Of a stretch of DNA of 64,000 bases, positions 45,276 to 55,409 are shown piece by piece. Source of the DNA: Kappaphycus alvarezii (lineage: Eukaryota > Rhodophyta > Florideophyceae > Gigartinales > Solieriaceae); assembly GCA_002205965.3 (NCBI GenBank), contig NADL03000014.1, positions 848,796-912,795 on the forward strand. The letters run 5' to 3'. The position numbers and the translations under genes are program-made. Below the pieces are notes generated by a model. That model did no database searches, was not told the origin of the DNA, and was given only the letters and a program-made list of their open reading frames with translations. How positions within the stretch are numbered: position 1 is the first letter of the stretch; each line of letters starts with the position of its first letter.

Positions 45276-46363
45276 TTCCTATGGGAGGAAAAAGGGCCTG
45301 GGAATGGATCATCTCGATTACGCGTGACTACTACGAACTCCACGTAATCATCCATTTCTACATTAATATATGCCTATGTTTTCGTACGTTGAACGGACCA
45401 TTGCTACCTCAAGAAGATTTCCGACTATTATCAGAGTTCTATTTCATTCCAAAACGGAAGGTTCACGGAAGCAGGTCCAGAGTTTGTGGAAGTCATATAT
45501 CATTACTCTATAGAAAAGTAGGAAAGGTAGCTATCGGAGACTTGTCGAAAACCTATCTCAATGTTATCCGCCCGATTTATGTATTTGTCAAGAACAATCA
45601 AGATTTGCAACTGAAAGGTTACAGCTTACCCCCTGATATGGAATAGCGACGGTCCCATATCCAATATGGGAACCTTGCGTTTCTCCGCCAAGGAACACGA
45701 GCTCAGCTGAAGATCAAGATCCTCCCGAGACCGTCATGATGATACGAGCAAGACCATCCAGTGATCGTGGCGGATCATCGAAAAGGACAGGGTGTCGAGA
45801 GCAACGAGGAAGATCAGCAAGGAGATCACCTCAAACAGCCTAGTCTCCCAAGTGTAAGCTATGCCTCCATAATTATTGGAAGGCTACCGAATAGACGTTG
45901 GCTTCGCGAAATAACGGAGGACCCCCGAGAAGCCGAGGTAATTTCCTATTTTGCGATTAGTATTTGCATGTGCTTCCAAAGCATTCATGGGCGCACCTTA
46001 CTCGTGAGGACTCAGTCCTTATGTTGCTATTCTTTTCTCCATCAGATACCCGTTTCTGGACCCATTGGCAGAGAAATTCGCATACTACATCTACTACGTT
46101 ACATTTGGAAGGTTCGGAGAAGTGAAACAAGAGTATTTCACTAGAGACCACTGTGAAACCATACTTAGGATATATGAAACTATCGACCAAGAGGCAGAGC
46201 CAGTCATCGCACGGTACACACTCTCCACTATATCGGAAATCAGTTAATGTCATATCCTTTCAGTCAACCGTATAGTCTCCCTGATGAATGGATGGAACTA
46301 CCAGAAGAACAGCAGGAGCAATGTAAACGAGCCGGGACGAACGTCTCGAGAGGGAGGACGTGA
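45276..46363 (+). pseudogene. extra two-domain ORF after integrase, copy 2
   Basis: Best view of the post-integrase coding region. Segment A (about 45300-45640) reads ITRDYYELHVIIHFYINICL, NGPLLPQEDFRLLSEFYFIP and DLSKTYLNVIRPIYVFV. Segment B (about 45840-46230) reads ITEDPREAEVISYFAISICM, a REDSVLMLLFFSPSD block (other frame), FAYYIYYVTFGRFGEV and ETILRIYETIDQEAEPV. Positions of I-T-x-D, E..VI..F.I.IC.CF, G..L..ED and the following F.P agree between segments, so this is an internal duplication of an unidentified ~110-residue domain. It ends in a TGA overlapping the LTR-like block. Confidence 0.65.
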
Positions 46364-46644
46364 TGTGCGCTAAATTTGCACACGAAAGAAAATCTAGAAG
46401 AGGACCAAATTCGGATATAGTATCGGAATTTGCAAGATATTTTTACAGTTTCTGAATTTGCAAGATATTTTTAATTTGGATGAGTGTGGCAAGTTCATAG
46501 GTTCATTTTTTTTAGACACGGTGCCAATTATGTATGTCATTACACGTCCAAGGTCGTCATACTTTTCGAAGACGTCTCAGTATTTAAAGTTCGAAATCGA
46601 CGTCGTTGAGGAAAACCTCCCGGCATCAACTACCCTATCGGCTC
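46361..46644 (+). promoter_or_regulatory. LTR-like block, 3' side of gypsy copy 2
   Basis: Starts TGATGTGCGC at the stop of the two-domain ORF and is nearly identical to 30370-30655. Relative to 39909-40193 it differs by scattered changes. It ends at the truncated HAD-like ORF, whose stop codon falls inside it. Confidence 0.65.
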
Positions 46645-47043
46645 ACTCACAATTCGGAGGCCACACGGTGAAGAATTCTGACTGTCGTGGGCCGTAATCT
46701 TTGCCTTGATAGCTTGGCGGAGGTCATTGCAATCACCGAGACCAGATGATTGGGTAGCGTGAGAACTGTTCAGGCGGTATTGGCAACTTTCGATACCGAT
46801 TACATTGTCGATATCCTCATTGGTCTTGCGGTCGATGTAGCTCACGGCCGGGGCGGTGAGAATGGATAAACGGCGCCCCATGTGACCTTCCAGCTCGACG
46901 AGAGCAGCCTTACGAGAACTGGAAAGAGTACCGGGGTGAATGTCAACCAAAGTACCGTCAAAGTCGAGACCCATGACGAGAGTGTCATTGTTGATGCCAG
47001 CAAGCACATTAGCTACGTCGGACGAGGAGAGACCGGACGGCAT
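46630..47043 (-). CDS. truncated HAD-family phosphatase-like protein, copy 2
   Basis: Translation identical to the copy at 30641-31054 over all 137 codons, including the DFDGT nucleophile motif. The C-terminal motifs are likewise missing. Because the LTR-like block and this ORF are together in both copies, the ORF lies in flanking DNA that was duplicated with the element and was not picked up twice. Confidence 0.55.
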   Translation of the reverse strand: MPSGLSSSDVANVLAGINNDTLVMGLDFDGTLVDIHPGTLSSSRKAALVELEGHMGRRLSILTAPAVSYIDRKTNEDIDNVIGIESCQYRLNSSHATQSSGLGDCNDLRQAIKAKITAHDSQNSSPCGLRIVSEPIG

Positions 47044-47181
47044 AGTGGAGTGTAAGGGTAGAAGCGGGGAGTGTGTGTTCGAGAGTAGAAAGGTGAGGAG
47101 GAGAGCAATGGTGGGGTGAGAGATATTTGGGTTGTGGCGCTGATAGTCCCGGTATTTACAGCCGGTATTTATAAAAAGATT

Positions 47182-47259
47182 ATAGACCTGTAGCACCCGC
47201 TCGATTTCGCCACCGCTCGCAAGCTCGCTCCCGCTTGAGAGCGCGTCCTACAGGTCTAT
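47182..47259. repeat. hairpin with 12-bp outer stem, copy 2
   Basis: Same sequence as 31193-31270. Exact stem ATAGACCTGTAG / CTACAGGTCTAT around a GC-rich interior. Confidence 0.7.
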
Positions 47260-47498
47260 GCACATGGAAAAGTAAAAGTGCTGTGTGATAGAAACGAAGG
47301 TGTGAGGAAAGCGGACGCAAGCAGTAGTACTAAGAAAACGATATTGCTTTTTCTTGATTTTCTAGAGAGACACACCCACCAACCAAGGCCAAAAACTTTC
47401 TATAGCTTGGGCTCAAGCAACACAGAGTTGCGAGCCCCAGATACTAAGCAATATCACGATCACGGCAAACAACTACCTAAAATTGGCCTAATAAACCT

Positions 47499-47825
47499 TC
47501 ATCCCTTCATCAAGCTAATGAACAGACTGCTGCGCTCCACAACTCCCACCATTACCACGTCCATTCCGATCCTTCTTGTCCTTCTTCTCTTTGGCCCTTC
47601 TCTCCTTCGTCCCCTCTTCTTGTGTGCTCGGTTAATCGCGTCTTGGTAAAGTTGCAAAACGCCTTCATCATTGATCCCCAAACCACCCACAGCTGCTACA
47701 TATTCGGCCTGTAAATCTGTAAGAGTAGCATCAATAGCGAAAAGTTGGGAAAAATTGTTTGGGTTGGTTCTGTTGCGCTCGCGACATGCGTGGCTGTCCC
47801 GAATTTCGTATACGCGTCTGCACAT
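47499..47825 (-). CDS. Lys/Arg-rich small protein, copy 2 (108 codons)
   Basis: Open frame starting MCRRVYEIRDSHACRERN at the edge of the TAC/GTA-rich repeat. A predicted helical middle (LTDLQAEYVAAVGGLGI, VLQLYQDAINRAH) leads into a very basic stretch KKRGRRREGPKRRRTRR, which could bind nucleic acid or serve as a nuclear localisation signal, then a hydrophobic C-terminus. No family recognised. Present but frame-disrupted in block 1. Confidence 0.4.
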   Translation of the reverse strand: MCRRVYEIRDSHACRERNRTNPNNFSQLFAIDATLTDLQAEYVAAVGGLGINDEGVLQLYQDAINRAHKKRGRRREGPKRRRTRRIGMDVVMVGVVERSSLFISLMKG

Positions 47826-48371
47826 ATACCACAGTTGTATCTACATTAAAAAGTAGTATCTGCTAAACCCTACTACCTGCTACCAATATTCTGTAGGAGC
47901 TACCTTTTATCTGTACTAGGTATTGAACTACCTATTGCCGATGTTAAATAATACTTACTTCCTACCTGCTATTAAGTAATCGCAACTATGTACTAATATG
48001 TGCGACACTGATTTTGTGTCACTAGTAACAAGTAGATAGTGAGTACTTCCTGCAGTACATTAGCGTTGACGTACTACTACTAAATAGCTCCTTTGCGGTA
48101 GTAAATTACTAGCCTTTATTATTGTGTAGTAATTACTCACTTTTGAGTAGCTACTAGTGCTGCTACCAACTCGTAAAAAGTACTAATAGTACTAGTACCT
48201 GTTGTAATACAGTTCTATGTATTAGTGAACCCTAATTGCATCTACCATCCAATACATAGTTTTATAACTACTACGAAGTATTTAGTAGGTCAAAATAGCA
48301 CCATCAAGTAATATCTGTTACTACAATTATTAGCTACTAGAAATTAGATTCTACTTACCGACCTAATACTT

Positions 48372-48415
48372 CTATTTCATGTACGTATTAGTCACTAAAT
48401 ACGTACATGAAATAG
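48372..48415. repeat. perfect 18-bp hairpin in the TAC/GTA repeat
   Basis: CTATTTCATGTACGTATT at 48372-48389 is exactly reverse-complemented at 48398-48415 around an 8-base loop. The block-1 counterpart (about 32403) has lost bases in the right arm. Confidence 0.9.
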
Positions 48416-48928
48416 TAGTGCTCCTACGCACTTACCTACTACCTACCTAGTATAAACTACGTACTTAGTACTAATACATGGCGGTACAATTAGTACAAGT
48501 GTGCTATTAGTATTATTGCTAGGTAATATTTATACGATTACTAATCCCTGTAAAGCCTAAATCCTCAAATCTAATGTTATGTCCATAATCTCCTCCTTTT
48601 TCTGTTTTCATTGAGCTAGCATCAAATCCTTGAATATTCTAGTACTATTATGAGGGAAGGGCGTTTAATGGTTTGAATCGAGGAAGCTAAAATGTACTTG
48701 GTAGCCCTATGAAATCGACTAAACGGGTAGCTAATAGCGGCATACGCTGTCAATTCTACATCAAAGCATATTTCACCCATAACTTTACCTTGTAGAGCAC
48801 GCACCGCTAGTACTGCAAGGTAGAAAGTGGTACTAGAGCTAACTAATCTGCTAGTGTTTGCTTTTATTTGTACCTAATTGCTAGTAGGTACTAGTAACTA
48901 GTACCTAATACTATTTACATAGGTACTT

Positions 48929-49032
48929 CGTCCTATCACTGTACCTACTACTGTCAAGTAGAACGAACCGTGTACCTACTCGTCCTATCACTGTACCTAC
49001 TACTGTCAAGTAGAACGAACCGTGTACCTACT
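48929..49032. repeat. exact 52-bp tandem duplication
   Basis: 48929-48980 is repeated without change at 48981-49032 (unit begins cgtcctatcactgtac). Identity shows a recent slippage event or an assembly error. Confidence 0.9.
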
Positions 49033-49678
49033 ACTGTACCATAGTACCTTCGAGGTATGTAGTAGTTCTCACTACTTACTAGTACTATTACTATGATGGA
49101 CTTGTACTTATAAGTAGTACTACTAATAATTACTTGTACATAATATTCATCACGGACGAGTACAATTAGGTAATACTACTAATACCTACTAGTATCTATT
49201 ACATTTTTTGGACTAGTACTAGTTGGAACTACTAATACCTAATTGATAACAGATAATAGTAAGTAGCTGAGGAAAAAGCAGTGCATGTTCGCATTTACGT
49301 AAAGTTAAAACACTGGTATTCATGACGATCAAGGGTGGACTCTATAATCATACAGCTCGTTCGGGCAATCGAAAGAATTACTAAACCTAGGTGGCAATGC
49401 GGCAGAAGTAAGACACTAGCATAGAGTGCTTACAGTGCATTCTGTAACCATTTAGTGCCTCGTAAGTGTAGTGTACACTTGCTAGCGATGATATTAATTT
49501 CCAGTTGATTCGCTGGGCGAAATTCTATAACAATTATAATACTTGTTTTTGTTTACTCTATCTTCCATCTATTTTTTGCGGCCGAGCGGAACCTACCGTC
49601 CCTTCCTCCGGACTCCAGCAGCCCTCTCGTCCACTTATAGGGGCGGCCGTGCGGGGTCTCTACTCGCGAAACATGTAA

Positions 49679-49730
49679 GTACAGTGTACAACACTACTGT
49701 ACACTGTACGAGCCCACTTCTAGCTCGTAC
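49679..49730. repeat. nested short palindromes upstream of the H3-tail ORF
   Basis: GTACAGTGTAC / GTACACTGTAC (49679-49689 and 49699-49709) form an 11-bp hairpin, followed by GTACGAGC / GCTCGTAC (49706-49713 and 49723-49730). Related gtacag/ctgtac words continue to 49770. This lies in the probable 5' regulatory region of the + strand ORFs and in the 3' end of the gypsy element. Confidence 0.7.
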
Positions 49731-49908
49731 AGTGAACAGTAGTACTGTATTCTGTACGAGCACACCGGGCCAATCAACAAGTGACCGTCGCGCGACACAA
49801 ATCGCGCGACACGCCCTCCCACTGATTGTGAGCCACGGGCGCCACAAGATAATAACGTACTAGCGGAGCTTACACCACACGCAGGGGGCCCCCTCGTCAC
49901 CACTATCA

Positions 49909-50226
49909 ATGACCAGCTCAAACACCACGACCTCCACCACCGACCACAGCCCCACTCAACTTCTCAACCTACTCAACGTTTCAACTTCCGTCGGGCGAAC
50001 GACTGAGGTGCTGATAAACGGCCAGTATACGCCCGACGTGCAACAATCCTCCGGGCGAACGACTGAGGAGCTGATAAACGGCCAGTGTACAACGGAGGTC
50101 CCAAATTCTGCAGACTCTGTCAACCTGTTTTCTGATCTCAACCTCTCGGCATCTCAACGAGCCAAGGCACTTTTGAAGCTTTCCTTACTCTTCTGGGCAT
50201 CCTCAACCGCTCTGAACTTATTCTGA
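49909..50226 (+). CDS. hypothetical Ser/Thr-rich ORF, 105 codons
   Basis: Short ORF just upstream of, and in the same frame as, the H3-tail ORF, separated by a stop. It begins with a Ser/Thr-rich stretch, then two repeats of GRTTExLINGQxTxxV encoded by an imperfect ~63-bp tandem duplication (about 49988-50098), and ends in a hydrophobic helix-like segment. No family recognised. May be a leader ORF, an upstream exon or chance. Confidence 0.3.
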   Translation: MTSSNTTTSTTDHSPTQLLNLLNVSTSVGRTTEVLINGQYTPDVQQSSGRTTEELINGQCTTEVPNSADSVNLFSDLNLSASQRAKALLKLSLLFWASSTALNLF

Positions 50227-50334
50227 ACCCTCTTCCTTCTCCACAACTCCCACCGTTCATTAATCTATTCTCCATCCTGCACCTCCTTGAATGCTGAACC
50301 CATTCGAAACTCGTTCCTCCCCTTTCTTTTCTCA

Positions 50335-51596
50335 ATGGCTCGAACGAAGCAGCTTGCTCGTTGGAGCACTGGTGGTCGTGCACCTCGCAAGAACATCGTC
50401 ACTAAGGCGGCGCGAGTCGCCCGCGGCGCAAATGGGCCTCCTCCGGTGGCAAGAGCGAATTTGATGCGTTTGTTGTCGGAGCGTTCTGACATCAAAAAGG
50501 TGCTCTTCATCGGCAGGAAGGACCGGAATCCTTTCGTCATCCACACCGACTCCTGTGGAATTCACCCGTACCGCGTCTCTCGTCAGGAGTTCCTCGATCT
50601 CTTCGGGACCCACATCACAGATTACGTGACTCACTGCGTTGGTGACGAGGTCACGCGTGATGATGCTTTCCAACTCGGTCTCACGGAATCCCAGCACGAT
50701 CGGCGTGTGTACGATGTGGTGCGAGAAGGGGATTGGATTATCAGCATGGTCCGCTGGGACGACGACACTCTCAGACTTATTGAGCAGTTGACACGGAAAC
50801 GGGAGAAGAGCACTCGGTTTTGCTCTACACTCTCGCGTTTTTCGGCCCCCAAGAGCCAGACGGTCACTCCATCTCTCGTCAGGCCCGGTTCTCTTTGGGG
50901 TGTGAAGGCCGACTCAGTGCCGGATCGAGCGCTCACATGTGGTGCAACTTCATCCCAGTCGTCGTCTCCAGTTGTCAGCAGTTCGTTCCCGGGAGCCACG
51001 TGCTTCCCCTGATTCTCTCTTGGCCTCTCCTCGCACTGATGTGGTATTCCGTGATAACACCGACCTATGCATCGGTTTCTTAATCTCCAACGCCCTCTGT
51101 CAGTTGGGTGCTCCTGCCGTCGCACGAGAGTGGTTGGAGTACTATAAGGGTAACGATCGAGCTTTGAAGGCCGACGTCACGCGTCGGGGTCGCATCAGGA
51201 GCTTGAGAGACGCTCAGAAGCATGCGTCTCCACGCTCGTTCATTATCCATCAAATCTTCAGTCCCAACCCGGCTATCAAGGAGACTTTGGCGCTTCCTAG
51301 TGGGGCCTACGTCGTGAAGATCCAGGGTTTCCATTGTGTCCATCACTGCGTCACTATGAACACCGAGACGGGCCAGATATGGGACCCTAGTGAGCGCTTT
51401 GCCTTGGAACTCTCCTTTCAAGCTCTCCGTGAATGCGTCGGTGATAATTCTACATTCATTTCGTCCTAGAGGTCCGGAAGGCGATGATCTAGCCGGAAAG
51501 CGAAGGAAGCGGCGTCCTTGTCGCAACTCCCTGTCCGTCCGGAAGCGCGAGCGGAGGATTAGGGAGAACCAGGGAGACCACAGCGCCGCTCCCTAG
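50335..51596 (+). CDS. histone H3-tail-like protein with putative Cys-protease-like region
   Basis: From ATG 50335 the protein aligns gap-free with mature histone H3 residues 1-26 at 20 positions: A1 R2 T3 K4 Q5, A7 R8, S10-G13, A15-K18, T22-R26. Changes: T6 to Leu, K9 to Trp, K14 to Arg, Q19-A21 to Asn-Ile-Val, K27 to Val. No histone fold follows. Residues ~45-215 form an unfamiliar domain (LMRLLSERSDIKKVLFIGRK at its start), then a Ser/Pro linker. After a frame change near 50950-51010 comes DNTDLCIGFLISNA (Cys at 51068), RSLRDAQKHA, YVVKIQGFHCVHHCVT and IWDPSE, a Cys-His-Asp order as in papain-like enzymes. A second frame change near 51400-51465 leads to a basic end (GKRRKRRP, RNSLSVRKRERRI). 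Frameshifts may be real decay, introns or errors. Start: the paralog has a stop just before its equivalent Met; an upstream in-frame ATG (50287) exists here. Confidence 0.7.
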
Positions 51597-51886
51597 TTAC
51601 TCAAGATTCAAGGCTTCATCCACAATGTTTACGACTTCTCTGTTTACGACTTCTCTGTGTGCTTTTTTAGTACTAAGCCTTCTATCATGCGTTTTCTCTG
51701 TCATCGCACTTCAATCTACTCTATTCTTGGTTCTTCTTCTCTTGTTCTCTCGCTTTCTAGCTCTTATTTAGCTGAATAAATGGGCCAATCTCTTCTGATA
51801 CGGGACAATCCGGCTCGCATGAATTGCCTTCCTTGACACGAGACCGGTGGAGGAAAGTAACTCTTAGCGAGGATGGTTCGCCTTCG
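51597..51886. other. intergenic space between convergent ORFs
   Basis: Separates the stop of the H3-tail ORF from the C-terminus of integrase on the other strand. AT- and CT-rich, with ctgtttacgacttct direct repeats near 51633-51660 and AATAAA at 51775 on the + strand, a plausible 3' end signal for the H3-tail transcript. Confidence 0.45.
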
Positions 51887-52860
51887 TCACCCTGCACGAT
51901 CCATAAAAATACGAGTCGAAGGCCGGCCAGTTGCGCCCTTTATTGAAGACAGCACCGTGCCTACCAACACTTCATCTCCAACTTCGAATTCCTTGACTTT
52001 TCCTTTGGTCTTGCGGGGTTCGCTAGTCTTCTCCACCACGCCATCCCGCGTCCCAGAACCGGCTAAGGTCTCGAGCCGATGATGGGGGCCGGCTTCACTG
52101 GGAAATGCTACCGAATCACTGGCCAGCATCCTCAGATTAATTCCATACATCAGTCGGAAAGGGAACGGGCGTCGCTTTGGTCCCGTCTGCGGTAAACGTA
52201 TAGGACCTTGGGAGGGCATCTGCCCAGTCTGCCCCACCGCGGAAAATTGATCTATAGAGCGCGTGCTTGATGGTTCCCACCATCCGCTCCGCGCGGCCGT
52301 TTGCCATCGCGCGTAAGCAAAGCACCGCCTTCCATTCGACTCCTTTCCTTCATGTACTGTTGCACCGCTCCCGCCATAAACGCAGTCGCGTTATCCGAGA
52401 CGATTCCTTTTGTGGTCCAAACGGTGATAATATCTCTTCCTCATGAACCTTATCACGGTATCGGCAGTAGAATCCGTCGTGGCCCACGCTATGGGCCACC
52501 CCGTCATATGTTCTACAGCGATCAGAATAAATCTTTTCCCAGTCTTCGGAGGCTTGAATGGTCCAGGAAGTCCATCGAGAAGGTCTCAAAGATTCCAGTA
52601 ACGGGAGCTCTCAGACTCGAGTGATAAGTCGGCAACCTTCTCGCACGTTGACACCCATCACAACTTTGTACATATTCGGTGAAATCACGGTACACTCCAG
52701 GCCACCAGAATCGATCTCTCACGAACTTTCTTGTCGAACCGACGTCCCAGTGGCCAATATCGTCATGAACCGTGGCATGTATCTCCGAGCGTTGACCGAT
52801 CGGAGGCACGACACGGAGCCCGTCCTTCTCGCGACGAAAGAGGGTGTCTTTCCGGAGCAT
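51887..52860 (-). pseudogene. integrase of the H3-tail gypsy element (frameshifted)
   Basis: The N-terminal HHCC zinc module reads HDDIGHWDVGSTRKFVRDRF then VQSCDGC (about 52780-52650). The DDE core is split over frames: MDFL with the first Asp (about 52575), a VAHSVGHD-type block, and NGRAERMVGTIKHAL (about 52300) carrying the Glu. The C-terminal part reads FRLMYGINLRMLASD, GPHHRLETLAGSG and VKEFEVGDEVLVG (about 52160-51960), homologous to the relic at 22.1-22.3 kb. Several frame changes, not functional as read. Confidence 0.88.
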
Positions 52861-53094
52861 GAAATCTTCGCACTCCGTCTGACTGCGACCTTCTTCTTCG
52901 GGTCGGTTTCTTTAACTAGTTATCGGCAAAGAACTGTGCTACATCTAGCAAGTGCGGTTCCACTGTCGCTACCATTCCTTCTGTTATGTTTTCATCGTTT
53001 CTTCTTTCTTCCTTCGGTTGGGTCTTCGCGAAAGATAATCGGCGGCCCCATCGCTAGTCCGGACGATACTTGATACCAAAGTCGTATTCCGCCA

Positions 53095-54150
53095 TCAAGT
53101 CCATCCACCTTGCAACCGCCCGTGAATATCTTTCTTCTTGAACGCGGTTTGAAGTGCTTGATGGTCTGTATAAACGACGAAAGGCTTATCAGACAGAAGG
53201 CACACTCTGAACTTCTTAAGACGAAAACCACGTCTAAAGCTTCTAGTTTGCTTGTGGAGTACCGGCGCTCCTAGTCCGTCATCGTTCGAGAAGCGAACTG
53301 AATGGGATGTATTTTCCCGTCTTCTTTCTTCTGCGAGAGAAAAACCCCAAGGGCTGCCGAAGAGGCGTCTGTTCCACCAAGAAAGGAGAATTGAAATCCC
53401 GAAACGCCAATACTGGAGGTAGTAAGTTTCCCCTTCAAGTATTCGAAAGCCTCTTGCATCTCCGAGGTCCATTCGAAAGCCTTCTTGACAGACGTCGCTG
53501 CGTGCAACACTGCTGAGCTGTCGGCAAACCCCCTTATGAACCGTCGGTAGTACCCCGCGATTCCTAGAAAACTCCTGCGTTTGGTCACGTTTTTAGGCAC
53601 GGGGCTGCCAAAATATCCTTGATCTTGTCGGGATCCACCTTACACCACTTGAATTAACTATGTGACCAAGCAATTTCACTTCTGATTGAGCAAAGTTGCA
53701 CTTGGTAACCTTCAACTTCAGTTCGATTTTTTATCCTCCTGAACACTTCTTTGCAATGAGCTATGAGTTCCTCCAACGTCTTTGAGAAAATATCAACGTC
53801 GTCCACACAAAACCATAGCGAACGTCAGCCCGCGAAGCACCTCCTCCATCATTCTTTGAAACGTCGTGGAGCGTTCAGAGTCCAAAGGAAATACCTCGAA
53901 CTTTTACGTTCCATATCGAGAGAAGAACGTCATCTTTTCCTTGCAAGTTTCGACATCCTAACCTGCCAGTATTCTGTGTAAAGGTCCAATGCTGTGAAGA
54001 ATCTGCGCCAGAGAGTCGTCGAAGATTTCTCCTGTTTTTGGTAACGGACAGCGGTCTAGCTTCATCACCCTGTTCAACTGACTGAAGTCGACGCAAACCG
54101 GAGCCTTCCGTCTTTCTTTGTGGCTATCACTACCGGAAAGGACCAGGCGG
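53095..54150 (-). pseudogene. reverse transcriptase and RNase H of the H3-tail gypsy element
   Basis: RT pieces: LNRVMKLDRCPLP near 54080, FQRMMEEVLRGLTF near 53850, and the catalytic block CVDDVDIFSKTL near 53800. After the connection comes KRRSFLGIAGYYRRFIRGFA (53590-53530). RNase H follows: FLGGTDASSAALGVFLSQKK (53390) with the catalytic Asp, IHPIQFASRTMTD (53300), and FVVYTDHQALQTAFKKKDIH (53170-53110) in another frame. Upstream RT blocks are eroded. Confidence 0.88.
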
Positions 54151-54689
54151 ACCTTGACGGCGTAATGATTCCAGCTTCCATAATTCCTTAACTTCTATCC
54201 TTACGACTTCGTTATGCCTCGGCGGCATTCGGCGAGCTTTCGGATGTATCGGAGTCTCGTTCGTCAACTCGAAAGAATGCACCACCGGCACATGAGCAGG
54301 CTCCAGGTCGTGAATGTCCTAAGCTATGACATCCGTTTCCTTGAGAGCTTTGCCAGCTCCTTCTGATTCTTCTCTTCGAATGGTTAGCTTCGAGGCCAAT
54401 AGAGCCGAGCGGTCCACCTCCTCTTACCTCCTTCTTAACTTCAGTCTTCGTCGAGCGAGATAGATCAGGCTCGTACGACTCCTTGTTAATGATGGCTAAG
54501 ACCAGGTCTTGTTCGGTATTAGATCCACTATCGCTTTCGCTAGACGACGAGAACGGGTGGAGAGATTCCTCATCGTCCGAAACTTTGGGGACGTGAATCT
54601 CACCGTCCGTCTGAGTCCCATTGATTCTGAACGCTCGTTTACGAATGGGAACACAACCTCTTATTCTCCAATAACCAAAGTGACGTGTT

Positions 54690-54990
54690 GGAGTGCGTAA
54701 TCAATGCGCGTCTGGAGCTTCCAGAGTCGGGCTTCCAACAATAACGTCAAACGGGGCATTTGACTCCAGGAACTCAAGATGCACAACCATTACCCATACG
54801 ACACAGGCACTCCTTTGAGATAACCAAGAACCTCGGCGACAGTTCTGTCTGCTACGTCACCTGACGATCGGTCTCTGTTGGGGTGAGGGCAAGCCTTTTG
54901 CAGAATTCCCGAGAGCTCAAGTTAGGAACTCCACCTGTCCAAAAGTGCATGAGTCTCCGTTCCATACAACTTCACGGCTACTACCTTGAG
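54690..54990 (-). pseudogene. retropepsin of the H3-tail gypsy element
   Basis: Reads VAVKLYGTETHALLD, then in the next frame TGGVPNL, which together form the DTG-type active-site loop broken by a single base. PFDVIVGSP in a third frame and IDYALQHVTLVIGE follow. Position between gag and RT agrees with the family. Confidence 0.65.
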
Positions 54991-55409
54991 TCGGCGTGAA
55001 CCTCCTGAAGAGCTAACCATCGACGCCTGTGTAACCGGTAACCTCTTGGATAACAATCTTATTAAAACCTTTCTGGCCTCCTCGCATCCCCGCGCAACGG
55101 TTGCCCGAAGTTCATTCCTGTGGAAGCGGAAGCCAGTTCAGAGATCACGTTATACTTCCCTACATGATCCTGAAGCCCAACGGATTTCTTCTTCCATTTG
55201 CGGTTTCCTCTCTTAGTTTCTTCTTGGGACGGGAGCCATCATCGGCGGACGATTAGCAGGGGCTTTGTTCAAGATGGCATCAAGATCCATCAAGTTTTCC
55301 CTCCGCTGTTTCGGGAGTGCCTGCCCGTCCGCACTTCTCGTCGCGGCGGCCACCACGTCCTTTTTGCAAGATTCCTGAACAACGGCGATCTTGTCATCGT
55401 CCTTCGGCT

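Larger units (their letters stand above)
47825..49530. repeat. TAC/GTA-rich repeat, right flank of duplicated block 2
   Basis: Equivalent of 31855-33110: the first 529 bp match both other copies, and the tail from ~49260 to 49530 matches 32800-33110 (tctataatcatacagctcg, gacactagcat.gagtgctt). An extra ~250-bp unique stretch near 48550-48830 includes a 60-codon minus frame without features. The block ends where the H3-tail gypsy element begins. Confidence 0.85.

Noticed and set aside
50287-50334. Alternative start 16 codons upstream of the H3-like tail
   Set aside because: The diverged copy has an in-frame stop just before the equivalent Met, and an H3 mimic needs a free tail start; kept only as a possibility.
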